DNA of 64,000 bases, taken from assembly GCA_021849295.1 (NCBI GenBank), contig JAJZTA010000008.1, forward strand, positions 41,781 through 105,780, read 5' to 3'. Of the stretch, positions 1 through 13,138 are shown piece by piece. Below the pieces are notes generated by a model. The model ran no database searches and was not told where the DNA came from. It saw nothing but the letters and a program-made list of their open reading frames with translations. The DNA comes from Pseudomonadota bacterium. GTDB taxonomy: Bacteria > Pseudomonadota > Alphaproteobacteria > Micavibrionales > UBA2020. Position numbers and translations under genes: made by a program. Within the stretch, counting starts at the first letter, position 1. Every line of letters begins with the position of its first letter.

Positions 1-293
1 TCGGCCGCTATTACCTCGACCATCAGGATTATCAGGCCGCCATCAACCGCTTCCAGACCGTTGTGACGCAATACCAGACGACGACGCAGGTGCCGGAAGC
101 GCTGGAGCGCCTGACGGAAGCCTACACGGCCCTCGGCATCACATCGCAGGCGGTCAAATCCGCCGCCATTCTCGGCCAGAACTTCCCGCAGAGCAAATGG
201 TACCGAGACGCCTACAAACTAGTCGGGCCGCATGCCCCTATCGCCGCGCCGAAAGAATCCGTCTACGACAGAACTTTGGGCAAGCTGTTTTAA
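1..293 (+). CDS. bamD: Outer-membrane assembly factor BamD, C-terminal part
   Basis: The reading frame is open from the window edge (first full codon at base 3) to TAA at 291-293, so the N-terminus is missing. The visible 96 residues begin GRYYLDHQDYQAAINRF, the last TPR-like repeats of BamD. BamD is the lipoprotein of the BAM complex that inserts beta-barrel proteins into the outer membrane. A GTG at 63 is open but lies inside the repeat, so it is not the start. recN follows after 13 bases, an order usual in Alphaproteobacteria. The lipobox that would confirm it lies outside the window. Confidence 0.85.
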   Translation, partial: GRYYLDHQDYQAAINRFQTVVTQYQTTTQVPEALERLTEAYTALGITSQAVKSAAILGQNFPQSKWYRDAYKLVGPHAPIAAPKESVYDRTLGKLF

Positions 294-306
294 GACGGGA
301 GGCATC

Positions 307-4284
<3,978 letters not shown>

Positions 4285-4328
4285 AACAAGATGCTCCTTA
4301 TACTCGAATGCGGAACCTGCAGCAGAGT

Positions 4329-5303
4329 CTAACTTAATTCAGGCGCGGCGTGAATGGTATTTTCCTGATTATTCCCAAACTGTTCCTCCAGAAAGACAGT
4401 GACTTTTTCCAGCCACGGGCCGCGCAAATCATCCCGCTCCATCCAGATTTCATGCCGTGCAGCGGGAACATCCACGCGCCTGCAGTAAGGCAAAAGGCCG
4501 CAAGCACGTTCCGCCGCCTTGAGATCAACGATTGTATCATTCCCCGCTATCCCTGCGAGGATGGGTTGTGCGATCGTTTTCAGGTAACTCTCCGAACGCA
4601 GAACCTCAATGGAGCGAAACGTATGCCACGCCCAGCCGTAAGTCGGCGCCCCCATCTTCAATTCCGGCTTGAGCTTAAAAAGCTTCGGCACAACACCGAA
4701 CCTTTTCGGATCCGACGTCACTTTATTACCATTGAAAACCTCATCGCGGGCATCCCAGTCATGCCCCCCCGGCACATATTTTTCAAGACATCCCGCCATT
4801 TTCGCCAAAGACGCCAATACATGCGCGACAGGCCTGAAAAGCCCGGGCGTCAAAACGTCGCACATCGGAGACGTCATGACAGCTGCGGCGAAAACGCCTT
4901 CATGCTCCTTCATAAAGCGCAGGCCGATATGCGCCCCCATGGAATGGGCCACCAAAATCAAAGGGCCGGATGCAGGCTTAACAATATCGCGCGTGAACTG
5001 ATGCAACGTCGCGATATGCTCCTCATAACCGCGGTTATGCATTTTTTGCGGATTTTTCAGATAACGATCCGATCCGCCCTGCCCGTGCCAGTCCATCATC
5101 CAGACGGCAAAGCCGCGCTCTGTCATATCGCGCATGACCTCGAAATATTTTTCGATACATTCCCGGAAGCCGCTTACGATAACGATTGTGCCGCGCGGCG
5201 CGCCTTTCGACTGCAACGCGCCATAGCGAATATGCGCACCATTGGCATCCGTGAAACCGGCCCACTGAAATCCGTCCGGTTCCGCGAACCTTTCGGGCAG
5301 CAT
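4329..5303 (-). CDS. Alpha/beta hydrolase, lysophospholipase-like
   Basis: This 324-residue cytoplasmic hydrolase belongs to the serine lysophospholipase/monoacylglycerol lipase type. The nucleophile elbow is AHSMGAH, with Ser121. The oxyanion-side segment is VIVSGFRECIEKY and the lid region begins DWHGQGGSDR. Candidate acid and base residues lie in GNDTIVD and AARHEIWME near the C-terminus. The start at 5303 is preferred over 5339: it has a GGAG about 10 bases upstream and falls just after the pntB stop (5306-5308), whereas the longer form overlaps pntB. The substrate cannot be told from sequence. It is probably transcribed with pntB. Confidence 0.85.
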   Translation of the reverse strand: MLPERFAEPDGFQWAGFTDANGAHIRYGALQSKGAPRGTIVIVSGFRECIEKYFEVMRDMTERGFAVWMMDWHGQGGSDRYLKNPQKMHNRGYEEHIATLHQFTRDIVKPASGPLILVAHSMGAHIGLRFMKEHEGVFAAAVMTSPMCDVLTPGLFRPVAHVLASLAKMAGCLEKYVPGGHDWDARDEVFNGNKVTSDPKRFGVVPKLFKLKPELKMGAPTYGWAWHTFRSIEVLRSESYLKTIAQPILAGIAGNDTIVDLKAAERACGLLPYCRRVDVPAARHEIWMERDDLRGPWLEKVTVFLEEQFGNNQENTIHAAPELS

Positions 5304-5305
5304 GT

Positions 5306-6703
5306 TTACTGCTCCAGCGCCTTGATAATGCCTTCGCACATCTTCTTGGCGTCACCGAGCAGCATCATGGTGTTGTCATGGAAAAACAATTCGTTTTCGA
5401 TACCGGCATAACCGCTGCCAAGAGACCTTTTCACGAACAAGACCGTTCCCGCATTTTCGACGTCGAGGATCGGCATGCCGTAGATCGGCGAGGCCTTGTC
5501 TTTTTTGGCGGCGGGGTTGGTGATATCGTTGGCGCCGATGACGAAAGCGACGTCCGTCTGGCTGAAATCGCGGTTAATCTCTTCCATTTCAAGAACGTCT
5601 TCATAAGGAACATTCGCCTCGGCCAGAAGAACGTTCATATGGCCCGGCATGCGCCCCGCGACGGGGTGGATGGCGTAGCGCACGTTGACATTCTCTTTCT
5701 TGAGAATATCTGCCATTTCACGCAAGGCATGTTGCGCTTGCGCCACCGCCATGCCGTAGCCCGGCACAATGATAACACTGCCGGCATTCTTAAGAATAAA
5801 GGCGGCGTCTTCCGCAGAGCCGATCTTGGCCTGTTTGTCGCCATGCCCGCCTGTCGCGGGACCGGCGGCTTCGCCGCCGAAGCCGCCGAGAATGACGTTG
5901 AAGAACGACCTGTTCATGCCCTTGCACATGATGTAGCTGAGGATCGCGCCCGACGATCCCACCAGCGCTCCGACGATGATAAGAAGGTTGTTTTGCAGCG
6001 TAAAGCCGATGCCCGCCGCCGCCCATCCGGAATAGCTGTTGAGCATCGAGACGATCACCGGCATGTCTGCGCCGCCGATTGGAATGATGATCAGGATGCC
6101 GAGAAGCGAGGCCAGAACAACGATCGACCAGAATGAGAACAGCGCCTGCGTGGCGCAGAGAATGATAATGAGCAGGAACAGAACCCCGCCCAAAATGGCG
6201 TTCATTTGATGCTGCCCTTTAAAAACGATGGGCGCGCCGGTGATGACGCCTTGCAGTTTGCCCCAGGCGATGATCGATCCGGTAAAAGTCACGGCGCCGA
6301 TCGCGACGCCAAGACTCATTTCAATCAGGCTGCCGAGCAAGATGTGGTTTCCGCCGTTGCTGATGCCGTAGGCGACAGGATTGAGGAATGCCGCCGCCGC
6401 GATGGTGACCGCCGCGAGGCCGACAAGGCTGTGAAACGCCGCCACTAGCTGCGGCAGAGCCGTCATTTCTATTTTTTTCGCAATCAACGCACCGATGCTG
6501 CCGCCGATCACGATGCCGAGAACGATAAGGCCGTAGGAATGGACTTCAGGCAACAAGATCGTCGTCACAATCGCCAGCGCCATACCGACGACGCCGAACA
6601 TGAGACCGTTTTTCGCCGTTTGCGGGCCGGAAAGCCCGCGCAGCGCCATGATGCAGCAGACGGAAGAAACAAGATAAGAAAGCAAAGTGGCTGTAATAGG
6701 CAT
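5306..6703 (-). CDS. pntB: NAD(P) transhydrogenase subunit beta PntB
   Basis: This 465-residue inner-membrane subunit belongs to the proton-translocating transhydrogenase, which reduces NADP+ with NADH at the expense of the proton gradient. The N-terminal two thirds is strongly hydrophobic with about nine membrane segments (domain II). The C-terminal part carries the NADP-binding domain III, visible as VIIVPGYGMAVAQAQ followed by the PVAGRMPGHMNVLLAEANVPY segment. AAAGGAACG lies just before the start. It is the third gene of pntAA-pntAB-pntB, with 12 bases between pntAB and pntB. Confidence 0.96.
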   Translation of the reverse strand: MPITATLLSYLVSSVCCIMALRGLSGPQTAKNGLMFGVVGMALAIVTTILLPEVHSYGLIVLGIVIGGSIGALIAKKIEMTALPQLVAAFHSLVGLAAVTIAAAAFLNPVAYGISNGGNHILLGSLIEMSLGVAIGAVTFTGSIIAWGKLQGVITGAPIVFKGQHQMNAILGGVLFLLIIILCATQALFSFWSIVVLASLLGILIIIPIGGADMPVIVSMLNSYSGWAAAGIGFTLQNNLLIIVGALVGSSGAILSYIMCKGMNRSFFNVILGGFGGEAAGPATGGHGDKQAKIGSAEDAAFILKNAGSVIIVPGYGMAVAQAQHALREMADILKKENVNVRYAIHPVAGRMPGHMNVLLAEANVPYEDVLEMEEINRDFSQTDVAFVIGANDITNPAAKKDKASPIYGMPILDVENAGTVLFVKRSLGSGYAGIENELFFHDNTMMLLGDAKKMCEGIIKALEQ

Positions 6704-6715
6704 ATTTTCGTTCCT

Positions 6716-7147
6716 TTACTTCTTTTTCTTCGAGAACATCTGCAGCATCCGCTGCGTGACGATAAAGCCGCCGAAGATATTGACGGAGGCGAGCGCTACC
6801 GCCGCAAACCCCAGCAACTTTGAAAAGCTGTGACCCGCCGGCCCTGCCGCGATCAGCGCACCGACGATGATGACGGAGGAAATGGCGTTCGTGACCGCCA
6901 TCAACGGAGAGTGCAGCGCAGGCGTCACGCGCCAGACAACGTAATAGCCGACGAAACAGGCCAGCACAAAAACCGTGAGGCCGACGACGAAAAACGGGAT
7001 GGCTCCCGCCGCCTCGCCGCCGCCGGTGCTTGTGGCTTGTATTGTCTGCGCGGCGTGCGCCGCCAGCTGGGTCGCCTGCTGCGACAGCTTCGCCGCCGCC
7101 TGCGCAATCGCATTCGCCTGATCCACAACTGCCTGATGATTGGCCAT
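6716..7147 (-). CDS. pntAB: NAD(P) transhydrogenase subunit alpha part 2
   Basis: This 143-residue protein corresponds to the membrane part of the alpha subunit, separate here from the soluble NAD-binding part as in Rhodospirillum-type enzymes. A helical alanine/glutamine-rich N-terminus precedes three or four hydrophobic segments from about residue 50. The [22 protein letters not shown] motif is typical of this subunit. The C-terminus is a lysine run, SKKKK. The gene lies between pntAA and pntB with 12-base gaps on both sides, which supports a single transcript. Confidence 0.93.
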   Translation of the reverse strand: MANHQAVVDQANAIAQAAAKLSQQATQLAAHAAQTIQATSTGGGEAAGAIPFFVVGLTVFVLACFVGYYVVWRVTPALHSPLMAVTNAISSVIIVGALIAAGPAGHSFSKLLGFAAVALASVNIFGGFIVTQRMLQMFSKKKK

Positions 7148-7159
7148 GCTTATATCTCC

Positions 7160-8284
7160 TTACACAAAGTTCGGGTGAACGACCGCGCCGTCGCGCGTCA
7201 GGGTTGTCGCCTTGACGATTTCATCCTCCCAATCTATTTTGAGCGCCTTGCTGTCCTTGTCCACCAGCGGCGTCAGAAAGTTCAGCAGATTGCGGGCATA
7301 AAGCGCGGACGCATCTGCCGCGATGCGGCCGGGCAGATTGGGATAACCGATGATCTTGACGCCATTCACCTCGACCACTTCGCCAAGTTTCGATGCGGTG
7401 CAGTTTCCGCCCTGCTCGACAGCCATATCGAGAATGACGGAGCCCGGCTTCATCGATTTCACCATCTCGTCCGTGACGAGAACCGGCGCCTTTTTACCAG
7501 GGATCAGCGCCGTGGTGATGACGATGTCCTGCTTCTTGATTGTATTGGAGATCAGTTCCGCCTGCTTCTGCTTATATTCGTTGCTCATTTCCTTGGCGTA
7601 ACCGCCGGATGTTTCAGCCGCCTTGGTTTCCTCCGTCTCGACCATCACGAACGACGCACCAAGGCTCTGCACCTGTTCTTTTGCGGCCGGACGCACGTCC
7701 GTCGCCGACACCTGCGCTCCGAGCCGTCGCGCAGTCGCGATTGCCTGCAACCCCGCAACGCCGACACCCATGATAAATACCTTCGCGGCCGGAACGGTGC
7801 CCGCCGCTGTCATCATCAAAGGTAGTGCATGGCCGAAAGCGTTCGCCGCCTCGAGAACGGAGCGGTATCCAGCAAGGTTCGCCTGACTGGAGAGGACGTC
7901 CATGTTCTGCGCCCGTGTGATGCGCGGCACGAATTCCATCGCCATCGCCGTCACGCCCTGTTCGGCATAGACCTTCAGCAGGTCTTTTTCCTGATAGGGA
8001 GACAGCACGCCGATGAGCAGCGCGCCCTTTTTCATTTTGGAGATTTCGTCTTTCGACGGGTGCCGCACCCTGAAAACGACGTCGGCATCTTTATAAACTT
8101 CGTCTGGCGCGACGATCGAAGCGCCGGCTGTCTTATAGGCCTCGTCCGTCATCGCCGCTGCCTCGCCCGCGCCGGAGGCCACCGCGACCTCCGCCCCGAG
8201 GCCGATCAGTTTTTTTACCGTTTCCGGCGAGGCCGCCACGCGGTTCTCGTCTTCAAGGCTTTCTTTGGCTATTGCGATTCTCAT
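7160..8284 (-). CDS. pntAA: NAD(P) transhydrogenase subunit alpha part 1
   Basis: This 374-residue soluble subunit binds NAD(H) in domain I of the transhydrogenase. It has the alanine-dehydrogenase/PNT N-terminal fold (MRIAIAKESLEDENRVA). The dinucleotide-binding segment is GVGVAGLQAIATARRLGA, followed by the ATDVRPAAKEQ segment. GAGGAACC precedes the ATG. It is the first gene of the three-gene pnt operon and lies 58 bases after the upstream kinase-like gene, so it may have its own promoter or share a longer transcript. Confidence 0.95.
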   Translation of the reverse strand: MRIAIAKESLEDENRVAASPETVKKLIGLGAEVAVASGAGEAAAMTDEAYKTAGASIVAPDEVYKDADVVFRVRHPSKDEISKMKKGALLIGVLSPYQEKDLLKVYAEQGVTAMAMEFVPRITRAQNMDVLSSQANLAGYRSVLEAANAFGHALPLMMTAAGTVPAAKVFIMGVGVAGLQAIATARRLGAQVSATDVRPAAKEQVQSLGASFVMVETEETKAAETSGGYAKEMSNEYKQKQAELISNTIKKQDIVITTALIPGKKAPVLVTDEMVKSMKPGSVILDMAVEQGGNCTASKLGEVVEVNGVKIIGYPNLPGRIAADASALYARNLLNFLTPLVDKDSKALKIDWEDEIVKATTLTRDGAVVHPNFV

Positions 8285-8342
8285 ATTTGGTTCCTCATCG
8301 AATTCCGACGTTAAGAATGCCGTATTAACAAAGGATTATCAA

Positions 8343-9713
8343 CTACGAGGTTGGCGAGATGTCGTATTTTTTCAGCGCTTTTTTCTGGCGGGCGGCAAGT
8401 GCGGCGGCATCGAAGCCTTCGATCAGCTCATTAAACAATTTGTACCAATTTACTTCCGATTTTAGGTGCAGGAAAACGGAGCCCAGCCCTAGCGCGGCCC
8501 TGTCCATAAAGACAAATTCGCGCGGCAGCTTGACGCCGCCGATTTTGCGCAGTTCCTGATGCACCTTATGTGCTACATCGCGTCCGTAAATGCCTTTTGT
8601 CACTACGCCGATCGTGCGCACTTTATTATCCAGAACGGGGCCATATAAAAACCGCGCCCACATGTTGAGGACTTCAATCAGCTCCTTGCTCATGTTTTTG
8701 AAGCCCCAGCTTTCATAGGCGGAAACGGCCATGTCGACGTTATCGGACTGGAGAGCACGGTACAACGTGATCACGCCTTCCACGAAACGCGCCGGAAAAA
8801 CGCGCACGCAACCGAAATCCATCAGATTGATGGAATCGTCTTTCCCTACGGTGTAATTGCCGAGATGCGGGTCTCCATGTATGACGCCGTAGCCGTAAAG
8901 CGGCACGTACCACGCGCGGAACAGGTTGAGGGCGATGCGGTTGCGCTGCGCTTGCGGCGCTTTGACGAAGTTCAACATCTCCTTGCCTTCGAGCCACGTC
9001 GCCGTGAGCAGACGGTCGGTCGAGAGCGATGGCACGACCTCCGGCACATGCACGCTTTTTTCGTCTTTCAGCATAAAACCGTAAAGTTGCATGTGGCGCG
9101 CTTCGCGCTCGTAGTCCAACTCCTCGTGCAAGCGCGCCGCGATCTCCTTCTGTATTTCCGAAGTCGCGATGGTGCGGTCATATTGCTCGAAAACCGCAAG
9201 GGTCATCTTCAACTGCTTCAAATCGGCGATGACGGCCGACTCCATGTCCGGATATTGCAACTTGCAGGCAACCTCCACGCCCTCCGGCGTGACCGCCCTA
9301 TGCACCTGCCCGAGCGACGCCGCGGCGACGGCCTCTTTCTCAAAGGAGCGGAATTTCTTCTCCCATCCTGCGCCCAGCTCCGTCGTCATGCGGCGGCGCA
9401 CGAAAGACCAGCCCATCGGCGGCGCGTGCGACTGCAGCTTTTGCAGCTCCAGCACATACTCCTTCGGCAAGGCTTCAGGGATCGTCGCCAACAATTGCGC
9501 GATCTTCAGCAAAGGACCTTTGAGGTCGCCCAATGATTCCATGAGCTGGCGGGCATGCTCGGGCTTGTTGATGTCCAGGCCAAGATACTTCTGCCCCGCC
9601 AGCCTTGCTGCAAGCCCCGTCATCGTCGTGGAAACTTTGGCATAGCGGCGGACACGGCGGGTAAAGGAGCTTTTGTCCGGAGAAGGCTTTCCGGTCCGCG
9701 TTTGCTTGGCCAT
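8343..9713 (-). CDS. ABC1/UbiB-family atypical kinase-like protein
   Basis: This 456-residue protein belongs to the ABC1/ADCK/UbiB family of kinase-like ATPases, several of which support ubiquinone synthesis. The family's KxGQ-type motif is present as KIAQ at residues 70-73. The alanine-rich loop AAASLGQVH is at 130-138, the nucleotide-site lysine probably K151, HGDPHLGN at 279-286 and DFG at 299-301. There is no obvious C-terminal membrane hairpin as in UbiB, so it may be a UbiB paralogue rather than UbiB itself. It lies 24 bases downstream of a secreted-protein gene on the same strand. Confidence 0.85.
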   Translation of the reverse strand: MAKQTRTGKPSPDKSSFTRRVRRYAKVSTTMTGLAARLAGQKYLGLDINKPEHARQLMESLGDLKGPLLKIAQLLATIPEALPKEYVLELQKLQSHAPPMGWSFVRRRMTTELGAGWEKKFRSFEKEAVAAASLGQVHRAVTPEGVEVACKLQYPDMESAVIADLKQLKMTLAVFEQYDRTIATSEIQKEIAARLHEELDYEREARHMQLYGFMLKDEKSVHVPEVVPSLSTDRLLTATWLEGKEMLNFVKAPQAQRNRIALNLFRAWYVPLYGYGVIHGDPHLGNYTVGKDDSINLMDFGCVRVFPARFVEGVITLYRALQSDNVDMAVSAYESWGFKNMSKELIEVLNMWARFLYGPVLDNKVRTIGVVTKGIYGRDVAHKVHQELRKIGGVKLPREFVFMDRAALGLGSVFLHLKSEVNWYKLFNELIEGFDAAALAARQKKALKKYDISPTS

Positions 9714-9737
9714 GAAAGAAACTCTCAGCTAAAAACA

Positions 9738-10964
9738 CTACATCTGCTGGATAACGTCTTGCGTCTGGAAGTACGACGGCAGCGTCGGCGGCGCGGGCCA
9801 TAGGGTACTGGCGCCCGGTTTTGGCAGCGTATTGACCAAATCGTTCAGAGCGTTTGTCAACATGCTATTGTCCGTGGAATCCTGCAATTCCGTGGAGAAA
9901 TATAAAGTCGTAGGCGTCCCCTTCGGTTGCGCCGGGTTCGGAATTGTAAGGGAGGGGGATCTTGTCGCCGAGCCGCTGTTATAGTTCAGCAAATCCGCCA
10001 TGGAGTAAAACGGGGTCAACGCATTATAGGCCCCTTCGGGAGAAGTAAAACTGGTAACGGTATCATCATAAGTCTGATTGATGGCGCTGCCCGGGTTTGT
10101 GAAATTACCGGCGCCCCTCCACATATCATCAATGTTCGTGCAGTTCATCTGGTTCTGCATCAAGGCGTTTTTGATATTGGTAAATTGCGCAGAGAGAGCC
10201 GTTTTTTCGTTACTTTCAAGAGTTGATATGGCACTATTAAGAGAGCCGATATCGCTGGTGTATTTACTCAGCTCGCTCGGCAAACTACTCCATGAATCCG
10301 ATGGCAAGGCGTTAACCAGCGTGTCTATCTTGTTAACCAGAGACTGATAATTACTCACATCCGTTGTATAAGGACTGGTAGTCTGGTATTTATTAATAGC
10401 GTTAAGGTCCGTTTTAATTGTCCCCGCAAGTTGGGTCAACTGATTGTTGCCGGACTGCCACTGTGCCGGATAAAAGTTAAACACCGCCGGATTTGTCTGG
10501 GAAGGTGTAGTTTGCCCCGATACGACTTCTCCTCCCAACCAGTTGTCGAGCAACGGAGAGACGACGACATCAAGTTCCATCGCAAGATTATCGTAAGGGG
10601 GCGGGCCGCTTGGCCAAGAAGCCCCCCAATCGGGATAAGCCAGCGTGCCCGTGTACGCCAGCGTATTGGGCGGCGGCGGATTTTGATAGAAAACATCCGA
10701 GAAAATAAGCCCAAGCCGCGCGCTCAAGGCCATAGACTGATCGAAACACGTGAGGTAAAGCGTCGAAGGTTCGCGGCTGAGAATCTCCAGTTCGTACCCC
10801 CTGTCCCGCGCCCGCACCGCATTCGCCTGATCTGTCAGAAGCGTCATCATCAGGGGATCGCAACCGGGATCATATGTAGGTGGAAGTGGTGCCGCATAAC
10901 CCGCCGTGGCGGAGAGCCCTATCGCCGCAAAAGTCACCAGAATGAAAAGCAGAAGCTTCTTCAT
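9738..10964 (-). CDS. Secreted protein with GCDP/TCF signature, long paralogue
   Basis: This 408-residue protein has a Sec signal peptide (MKKLLLFILVTFAAIGLSATAGYA) and is predicted to be periplasmic or exported. Just after the signal it has GCDP, then an LTDQANAVRARDRGYE helix, then YLTCFDQSMALSARLGLIFSDVF. The same motif order occurs in the next gene upstream, so the two are tandem paralogues. The middle (about residues 180-290) is rich in Ser, Thr and Asn and predicted helical, including SLNSAISTLESNEKTALSAQ. I do not recognise a named domain. It starts 10 bases after the upstream gene's stop. Confidence 0.75.
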   Translation of the reverse strand: MKKLLLFILVTFAAIGLSATAGYAAPLPPTYDPGCDPLMMTLLTDQANAVRARDRGYELEILSREPSTLYLTCFDQSMALSARLGLIFSDVFYQNPPPPNTLAYTGTLAYPDWGASWPSGPPPYDNLAMELDVVVSPLLDNWLGGEVVSGQTTPSQTNPAVFNFYPAQWQSGNNQLTQLAGTIKTDLNAINKYQTTSPYTTDVSNYQSLVNKIDTLVNALPSDSWSSLPSELSKYTSDIGSLNSAISTLESNEKTALSAQFTNIKNALMQNQMNCTNIDDMWRGAGNFTNPGSAINQTYDDTVTSFTSPEGAYNALTPFYSMADLLNYNSGSATRSPSLTIPNPAQPKGTPTTLYFSTELQDSTDNSMLTNALNDLVNTLPKPGASTLWPAPPTLPSYFQTQDVIQQM

Positions 10965-10974
10965 CGTCTATCCT

Positions 10975-11613
10975 CTACGGGCAAGGCCCCGTCACGATAC
11001 CTGCGGTCACCAACACTTGGCAGGAGGAGTTATCAGCAGTAAAATTATAGGATGTCGGTTGTTTGAGATTGGTCATTGCAGTTTTCAACTTACTAAACAC
11101 ACTGGCACTGGTCTGCGACGCGGTCCAGCTATTGTCGAAGTCCGTGCCGCCGCCCGCAGGCGGCGCATTGGTTATCAGATCGTTGAATGTGGCGTAAGGC
11201 GCTTTGGTATCAATGCCGGACGTGAGGATTTGGTTCTCAAGCGTGCCTATCTGGGTGCAGTTATAAGCGCCGGTGCCCGTAACGGTCATGACGGTTTTCA
11301 GTTGCGTCGTAAAGTCGCCGGAGAAAATCGCGCCGCCGTTTTTCGCGGAGTCGCCCGCCGCCTCGCTGAAGCAGGTCATCGTCAAAACGCTGTCCGGCTT
11401 GTTGATCAGCTCGGCGGTTATGGCTCTGTCGTAGGCGACCTGCGCTTCCGCCTTGGCCGTCATCGCCGCCCAGACGGCAGGGTCGCACCCCTGAATCATG
11501 GCCGGTGACCCCCCCCCCGCCATGGCCGCTGTTGCGCCCAATAACGCAACACACAGCGCGCTAACGAAAGATACAAAAAACTTCCCGGAAGGTCTGAAAA
11601 TATGACGCATCAT
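10975..11613 (-). CDS. Secreted protein with GCDP/TCF signature, short paralogue
   Basis: This 212-residue exported protein has a signal peptide ending near ATAAMAGG. Its mature N-terminus has MIQGCDPAVWAAMTAKAEAQ, then VLTMTCFSEAAGDSAKNGGAIFS, matching the motif order of the neighbouring 408-residue protein. Further cysteines occur in GAYNCTQ, SSCQVLV and the terminal GPCP, so disulfides are likely. A second in-frame ATG directly follows the first. It is the first gene of the minus-strand run, and the 119 bases to the divergent rsmD must hold its promoter. No known family is recognised. Confidence 0.72.
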   Translation of the reverse strand: MMRHIFRPSGKFFVSFVSALCVALLGATAAMAGGGSPAMIQGCDPAVWAAMTAKAEAQVAYDRAITAELINKPDSVLTMTCFSEAAGDSAKNGGAIFSGDFTTQLKTVMTVTGTGAYNCTQIGTLENQILTSGIDTKAPYATFNDLITNAPPAGGGTDFDNSWTASQTSASVFSKLKTAMTNLKQPTSYNFTADNSSCQVLVTAGIVTGPCP

Positions 11614-11704
11614 GGTGCTTGAGCCCTAATTACCCCTATCTGTTCATTTTAACAAAATTTGTCGCAAAAGTCTTGTATATTCGTCTTGATACATCTTAAG
11701 CTTC

Positions 11705-11710
11705 TATAAT
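11705..11710 (+). promoter_or_regulatory. Possible -10 element upstream of rsmD
   Basis: A perfect TATAAT stands 22 bases before the rsmD ATG in the AT-rich gap between divergent genes. No good -35 box is found at 16-18 bases spacing, so the call rests on the -10 box and position only. GAGGAA follows as ribosome binding site. Confidence 0.3.
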
Positions 11711-11732
11711 TAAAGAGGAAACTGAAAATATC

Positions 11733-12344
11733 ATGCGCATCATCGGCGGAATCCATCGCGGTCGCCCCCTTGCCGCTCCGAAAGGAAAGGATACGCGCCC
11801 TACCAGCGATCGCACGCGGGAGTCGATTTTCAACATCCTGCAGTATGGGAACTGGCATGGCGGCGCACTGCAGGATGCCACCGTGCTGGATGTTTTCGCC
11901 GGTACGGGTGCGCTGGGACTGGAAGCCCTATCGCAAGGCGCGCGGCATGCCGCCTTTATAGAGCGCGAGCATCCGGCTATAAGTTTTTGCAAAAAAAATA
12001 TCGAGGTTCTCGGTGAAACGGAACGCACGGCTGTTTTAACCTTCGATGCGACGAATCCCATAACACGCCCCCCTTATATCGAACCGCGCAGTCTGGTTTT
12101 TCTGGATCCGCCATACGGAAAGTACCTCTGCGCCGAAGCTCTGAAAGCGCTGATACAACAGGACTGGCTAAAAGAAGGTGCCATATGCGTACTGGAGATG
12201 TCCAAAAAAACCCCGGAGATCCTCCCTGCAGGCTTTACCCTGAAGGACGAGCGCGTTTACGGTCTGGCCAAAATACAGTTCCTAGTATTGAGCCCCCGGG
12301 TTACTGGTCATGTTGCGGCAAGAACTAACTGTCGCACTCGTTGA
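11733..12344 (+). CDS. rsmD: 16S rRNA (guanine-966-N2)-methyltransferase RsmD
   Basis: This 203-residue SAM-dependent methyltransferase modifies G966 of 16S rRNA. The N-terminus MRIIGGIHRGRPL and the segment TRPTSDRTRESIFNIL are characteristic. The SAM motif DVFAGTG is at residues 53-59 and the catalytic DPPY at 125-128. GAGGAA precedes the start. The C-terminus (VTGHVAARTNCRTR) runs past the usual end of the fold. The gene overlaps the 3' end of the convergent glutamine-rich gene by 63 bases, an unusually long convergent overlap. Confidence 0.94.
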   Translation: MRIIGGIHRGRPLAAPKGKDTRPTSDRTRESIFNILQYGNWHGGALQDATVLDVFAGTGALGLEALSQGARHAAFIEREHPAISFCKKNIEVLGETERTAVLTFDATNPITRPPYIEPRSLVFLDPPYGKYLCAEALKALIQQDWLKEGAICVLEMSKKTPEILPAGFTLKDERVYGLAKIQFLVLSPRVTGHVAARTNCRTR

Positions 12345-13037
12345 GAGCCAAGGGCAGGAAAGCCGATCGTCGAAACTGGCACTGGAACTGCCGCCGCTGC
12401 CGTGCGTGTCGCTAGTCGGATCGGCCTGCGACTGCGTGGTATTATTCCCGCCATTGTTCTGCCCGAGGTAGGTGGAATTATTCTGCGCCTGCTGCGCCTG
12501 CTGCATGGTCTGCGTATACTGCTGCTGCTGCGTCTGCTGCGTCTGCTGGGCCTGCGTGAGTTGCTGCTGATACTGCTGCTGGTACTGTTGGGACACAGAA
12601 GCTTGCTGATTGGCGGTATTGAGATTCTGCTGTGTCGTATTGATCTGATTCTGTAGCGACGTGGCCTGCGCGGTGTTCCCCGCCGCGTTGGCCTGAGTGA
12701 GCTGCTGATTTAGCGACGTGAGCTGCTGCTGGTACTGCTGGGCCTGACTCTGGAACGTCTGGGTCTGCTGCATGGCCTGCTTGAATTGCTGCTGTAACGA
12801 CGTGACCTGTTGCGTGGTCTGCTGAAGCTGCTGATAAAGCTGCTGTGCCTGTTGGGCCAGCTGCGTATATTGCTGGGTATACTGCTGGATTTGCTGCTGG
12901 GCCTGCGTGAGTTGAGAAGGAACCGTGACCCCCCCTATGGACGACGGAATCCCCTGCAACGAACCGAGCTGGGCATGGGCAAGAGGTGCCCCGCTGACGA
13001 CAAACCCCAAAACCAAAGCTGCGATATATTTTTTCAT
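12282..13037 (-). CDS. Glutamine-rich secreted protein
   Basis: This 251-residue protein has a signal peptide (MKKYIAALVLGFVVSGAPLAHA). From about residue 43 to 190 it is built almost wholly of Gln, Thr, Ala, Leu and Ser in heptad-like QQ patterns (QQIQQYTQQYTQLAQQAQQL), so a long helical or coiled-coil rod is likely. The tail is Asn/Ser/Gly-rich and ends with two cysteines in LSCPWLSTSATVSSC. The opposite strand gives Leu-rich shadow frames from the CTG repeats. No family is recognised. It may belong functionally with the two secreted paralogues at 9738-11613 on the same strand, but rsmD lies between. Confidence 0.7.
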   Translation of the reverse strand: MKKYIAALVLGFVVSGAPLAHAQLGSLQGIPSSIGGVTVPSQLTQAQQQIQQYTQQYTQLAQQAQQLYQQLQQTTQQVTSLQQQFKQAMQQTQTFQSQAQQYQQQLTSLNQQLTQANAAGNTAQATSLQNQINTTQQNLNTANQQASVSQQYQQQYQQQLTQAQQTQQTQQQQYTQTMQQAQQAQNNSTYLGQNNGGNNTTQSQADPTSDTHGSGGSSSASFDDRLSCPWLSTSATVSSCRNMTSNPGAQY

Positions 13038-13138
13038 GACCCCTCACCCCTAGAGCAAAAAACAGTTGACCCGCTCAGTTTTAATAAAATGCAATATATC
13101 AATTTTATGGTATCACATCACAATTAACAACTCATTAA

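Noticed and set aside
12402..12915. Repeated CTG-rich stretch that might be a CRISPR or satellite
   Set aside because: The units are irregular and encode poly-Gln heptads in the secreted protein. No constant repeat with unique spacers exists.
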